Origin: Gari tellinella
Lineage: Eukaryota; Mollusca; Bivalvia; Cardiida; Psammobiidae
Assembly (NCBI GenBank): GCA_922989275.2
Contig: OV277871.1
Span: 31,630,693-31,694,692 of the forward strand
Direction: 5' to 3'
DNA length: 64,000 bases
Under the pieces are notes generated by a model that was not told the DNA's origin, made no database searches, and saw only the letters and a program-made list of their open reading frames with translations. Below are positions 61,906-64,000 of this stretch, piece after piece. Within the stretch, counting starts at the first letter, position 1. Every line of letters starts with the position of its first letter. The translations under genes and the position numbers were made by a program.

Positions 61906-62822
61906 GTACGTTAGGTTATCATTGTTTCCTTGTTACGGCAAAATGACGCCAAAAACTCGCATGTACACACAGTTTGAATCCTGATCTGGGGCCCGTTTCA
62001 TAAAACTTCTTACGACAAATGGTGTCGTACAAATGTAAATCAAAACTTTAAAATACATTTAATCTCTGATTTCTCTATCGAAATAGTTTTTCTTGTGATA
62101 CCTTTTTGGAAGAAACTAACTTTTTGATGTGATTCCGTTATTGACGGATAATACATGTATGCTGTTTTCATGTTTTTCGTGCTACTTGCGATTATAATTT
62201 TGTCCCACTTTATGAGATAATATTTATTAAAAACTTTAAAAGTTAGGTAAATTAGAAAGCTAAACAAGGTTATTCTAAGATTTTATTATCAAAACAAGTG
62301 TTTCTAGAAACATGTTATTAGGGATATACATGTACACAAAAACCCTCCTTTTTTATTCCATAATTCTGCGAAAATGCTTATATACATGTACTAGCAACAC
62401 AAACATTGAAAAAAAAAAGTCTGAATTTTAAAAAAAAAAAAATCGAAGCAACTGCCGCCATCGTCTTCAAACGAAATTGATTTTGTTGTAATCGAAAGTC
62501 GACAATTGTATTACCACAGAGAAGGAGTCATTATTTCCGAATATAAACGTGTCTGACCATTGCAAACAGTTTATATCCAGATAACACGCTCTAAACTAGT
62601 TACTCTTCAGATTTAAACTAATTTTCTATTTTTTAATGTAATACTTTTACGTTTAGTTTCGTTTACATTGGAACTAATAGTACTCTTGAATGATTTCTAG
62701 GTATGAAACGAGTGTTATATAAATATTTGATAATACTACTACTACTAATAATAACACTGTTAACACATACTAAGACACATTCCCTGATGTGAAGCAATGA
62801 CGGTTTTTTGTGTTCGATACTA
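61906..62822. other. Intron, nothing firm
   Basis: A MITE-like core fragment near 62545-62600 and short A/T homopolymers. No exon is seen. Confidence 0.45.
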
Positions 62823-63109
62823 CAGTGGAGAAAACGTTATTCTTCCCCAATAAACGCGTTTACGCTAAAACTGTTATTTCCCATGCAAACAGTTTGGAGT
62901 CAGATAAGACGCCGGGTAACCCGGCGTCTGATCAGGCTCCAAACTGTTTGCCACTCAGATTAAAATGAATGGTGAGACATGTCAATGTTTGCCACCAAGA
63001 TAAACATAAAATATCAGAATTGTCAAAAAGTTGCACTTTTCTACGTTTTAGTGTTTTGCGTTTGCGTTTTCTTTCGTTTAAACGGGAAAGAATAACGTAT
63101 TCTCCACTG
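62823..63109. mobile_element. Family A MITE, longest copy
   Basis: TA|CAGTGGAGAAAACGTTATTC ... CGTATTCTCCACTG|TA with a perfect core. About 40 bp longer than other copies because the GTTTGCCAC / AGATTAAA segment after the core is duplicated. Confidence 0.85.
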
Positions 63110-63133
63110 TACTCCGTTGTATGATTTTTGTAG

Positions 63134-63223
63134 GTGTGAGGGTAACTATGGTTACAATTCCGTCGGAGTCCTTCTTGATACAAGCGTGGTTTGAATATTC
63201 CGGCATGAATGAATTCTACATAG
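63134..63223 (+). CDS. ADAMTS-like gene, exon k (spacer domain, start)
   Basis: Acceptor ATTTTTGTAG|, donor |GTATGT. Two nucleotides complete the Gly codon from exon j, then 29 codons, VRVTMVTIPSESFLIQAWFE and YSGMNEFYI. The V-x-V-T-x-IP-S pattern is the first beta strand and turn of the ADAMTS spacer, a substrate-binding domain. The rest of the gene lies beyond the window. A family A MITE ends 24 bp before the acceptor. Confidence 0.82.
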
Positions 63224-63501
63224 GTATGTACATGTATCAACATGTCTGTGCTTATAAGAGGGAGTAAACTGGGCATTTTCAACATTCTCTGCTAGAGTTA
63301 CCTCTCCATGAAAACCTCTATCGAGACTACGCGTTTGAATCGTATTAAAGAAATGATTTTATCACATAACATGCGGTCTGGGAGTTGTATAAAACCATCA
63401 TGTAAATATCGTAATCCACTAGTGGAATAAATATTCAAATTAGCCGAATCACCACATGTGCGTTTAGTCATATCAATGCGCGTATTGATAAACAAACCAA
63501 A
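63224..63501. other. Upstream region of the Crypton-like ORF
   Basis: No splice site or terminal repeat is evident. It may hold the left end of the recombinase element. Confidence 0.4.
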
Positions 63502-64000
63502 ATGGCCGAACTGCACTTCGAACCCGGCGACTATGTATCGATTGACGGGAAAGGCAAAGCACAAGTTATCGAAAAGGTCAGTCGAGGATATGGCACCTTC
63601 TACCAAATAAAAATTTGTGAAATTGATTTTGACTGCGAAATTGAAAGCCATAGACTGTCTAAATTTATTGAACCACCCCAACCAACGAAGCAGACGAACC
63701 GTTTCGCCGCAGTGTCCGAATCAGACATTGAACAATTCATAGAGAAACAATCCAATAAAAACACTCTAACGAAAACTGTATGTGACCTCAAAATATTACG
63801 TGAGTTCTTCAACAGTCCAGAAGTTAATGAAATGAGGGAAATTCAAAACATTCCCGTGGACGAACTGCAAAATCTGTTATGCAGATTCTTCATTGCCGTT
63901 CGCAAATCCAACGGCGATGAATATGAGCCAACATCACTTCGGGGGTTCATGGCAAGTTTTGACAGGCAACTCCGAAGATTTAATTATGGGGAATACTTTG
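63502..64000 (+). CDS. Crypton-type tyrosine recombinase-like protein, N-terminal part
   Basis: The frame is open from ATG 63502 to the window edge (166 codons). Residues about 5-60 look like a small Tudor/SH3-like fold (FEPGDYVSIDGKGKAQVI). From about 75, SDIEQFIEKQSNKNTLTKTV, VDELQNLLCRFFIAVRKSNG and DEYEPTSLRGFMASFDRQLR match the helical core-binding domain shared by Crypton tyrosine recombinases and host proteins derived from them (the DUF3504 group: KCTD1, QRICH1, ZMYM). The catalytic Arg-His-Arg-Tyr part would lie downstream. It sits 280 bp after exon k inside an intron, so a mobile element copy is more likely than a host gene. Confidence 0.7.
   Translation, partial: MAELHFEPGDYVSIDGKGKAQVIEKVSRGYGTFYQIKICEIDFDCEIESHRLSKFIEPPQPTKQTNRFAAVSESDIEQFIEKQSNKNTLTKTVCDLKILREFFNSPEVNEMREIQNIPVDELQNLLCRFFIAVRKSNGDEYEPTSLRGFMASFDRQLRRFNYGEYF

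Overview
The window is animal nuclear DNA, most likely from a mollusc and plausibly a bivalve (inference). The evidence is an intron-rich secreted-protease gene whose introns are packed with DNA-transposon debris, tRNA-headed repeats and a Polinton. No taxon-specific marker was found.

Host gene. At least ten, probably eleven, short plus-strand exons between 11510 and 63223 encode an ADAMTS-type metalloprotease. They give the second half of the zinc-protease domain (HEMGHQFNMVHD), the disintegrin-like region, a thrombospondin type 1 repeat, the Cys-rich region and the start of the spacer. Splice sites and reading phases agree for ten exons. One 36-nt candidate at 14477 does not join the exon before it. 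The signal peptide, prodomain and first half of the protease were not located, and the 3' end lies beyond the window.

Mobile layer. The introns contain about 30 copies of a ~250 bp MITE (family A: CAGTGGAG ends, TA target, perfect central palindrome), plus TTAA-flanked families (B, E), a CAGCGCTCCC family (C), a GCAAAACTGC family (D), a pogo/Tc1-like element, two LINE relics, a Tc1 transposase scrap, a mariner-like insertion and tRNA-derived repeats. Families A, B and C, and the Polinton's own terminal repeat, share one central palindrome or half of it. Family A or C ends lie very close to several splice sites, and one 879-bp intron is nearly all MITE.

Nested block 19054-43777, inside the intron between the disintegrin exon and the TSR exon. 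A PIF/Harbinger-type element with a broken transposase (19066-21729) abuts a 16,099-bp Polinton/Maverick (21734-37832). The Polinton has perfect 173-bp inverted repeats and an exact 6-bp target duplication, CCCGAG. A 5.5-kb element with long inverted arms (37837-43323) follows. One family A copy appears to be split across the whole block.

Polinton. All genes are open. On the left are a retroviral-type integrase, a small zinc protein and a 1314-residue protein-primed DNA polymerase. A minus-strand cluster follows: five small proteins, the A32/FtsK-like packaging ATPase and a probable double jelly-roll major capsid protein. Interleaved are a coiled-coil membrane protein, a tail-anchored 451-residue protein, a penton-like protein, a fibre-like protein, a proline-rich membrane protein with PTAP and LYPEL motifs, and a DUF3102-like protein. 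The usual adenain-like protease was not found. Together the genes describe a virus able to integrate, replicate, package and possibly bud.

Right edge. A Crypton-type tyrosine-recombinase ORF starts at 63502 and runs off the window.
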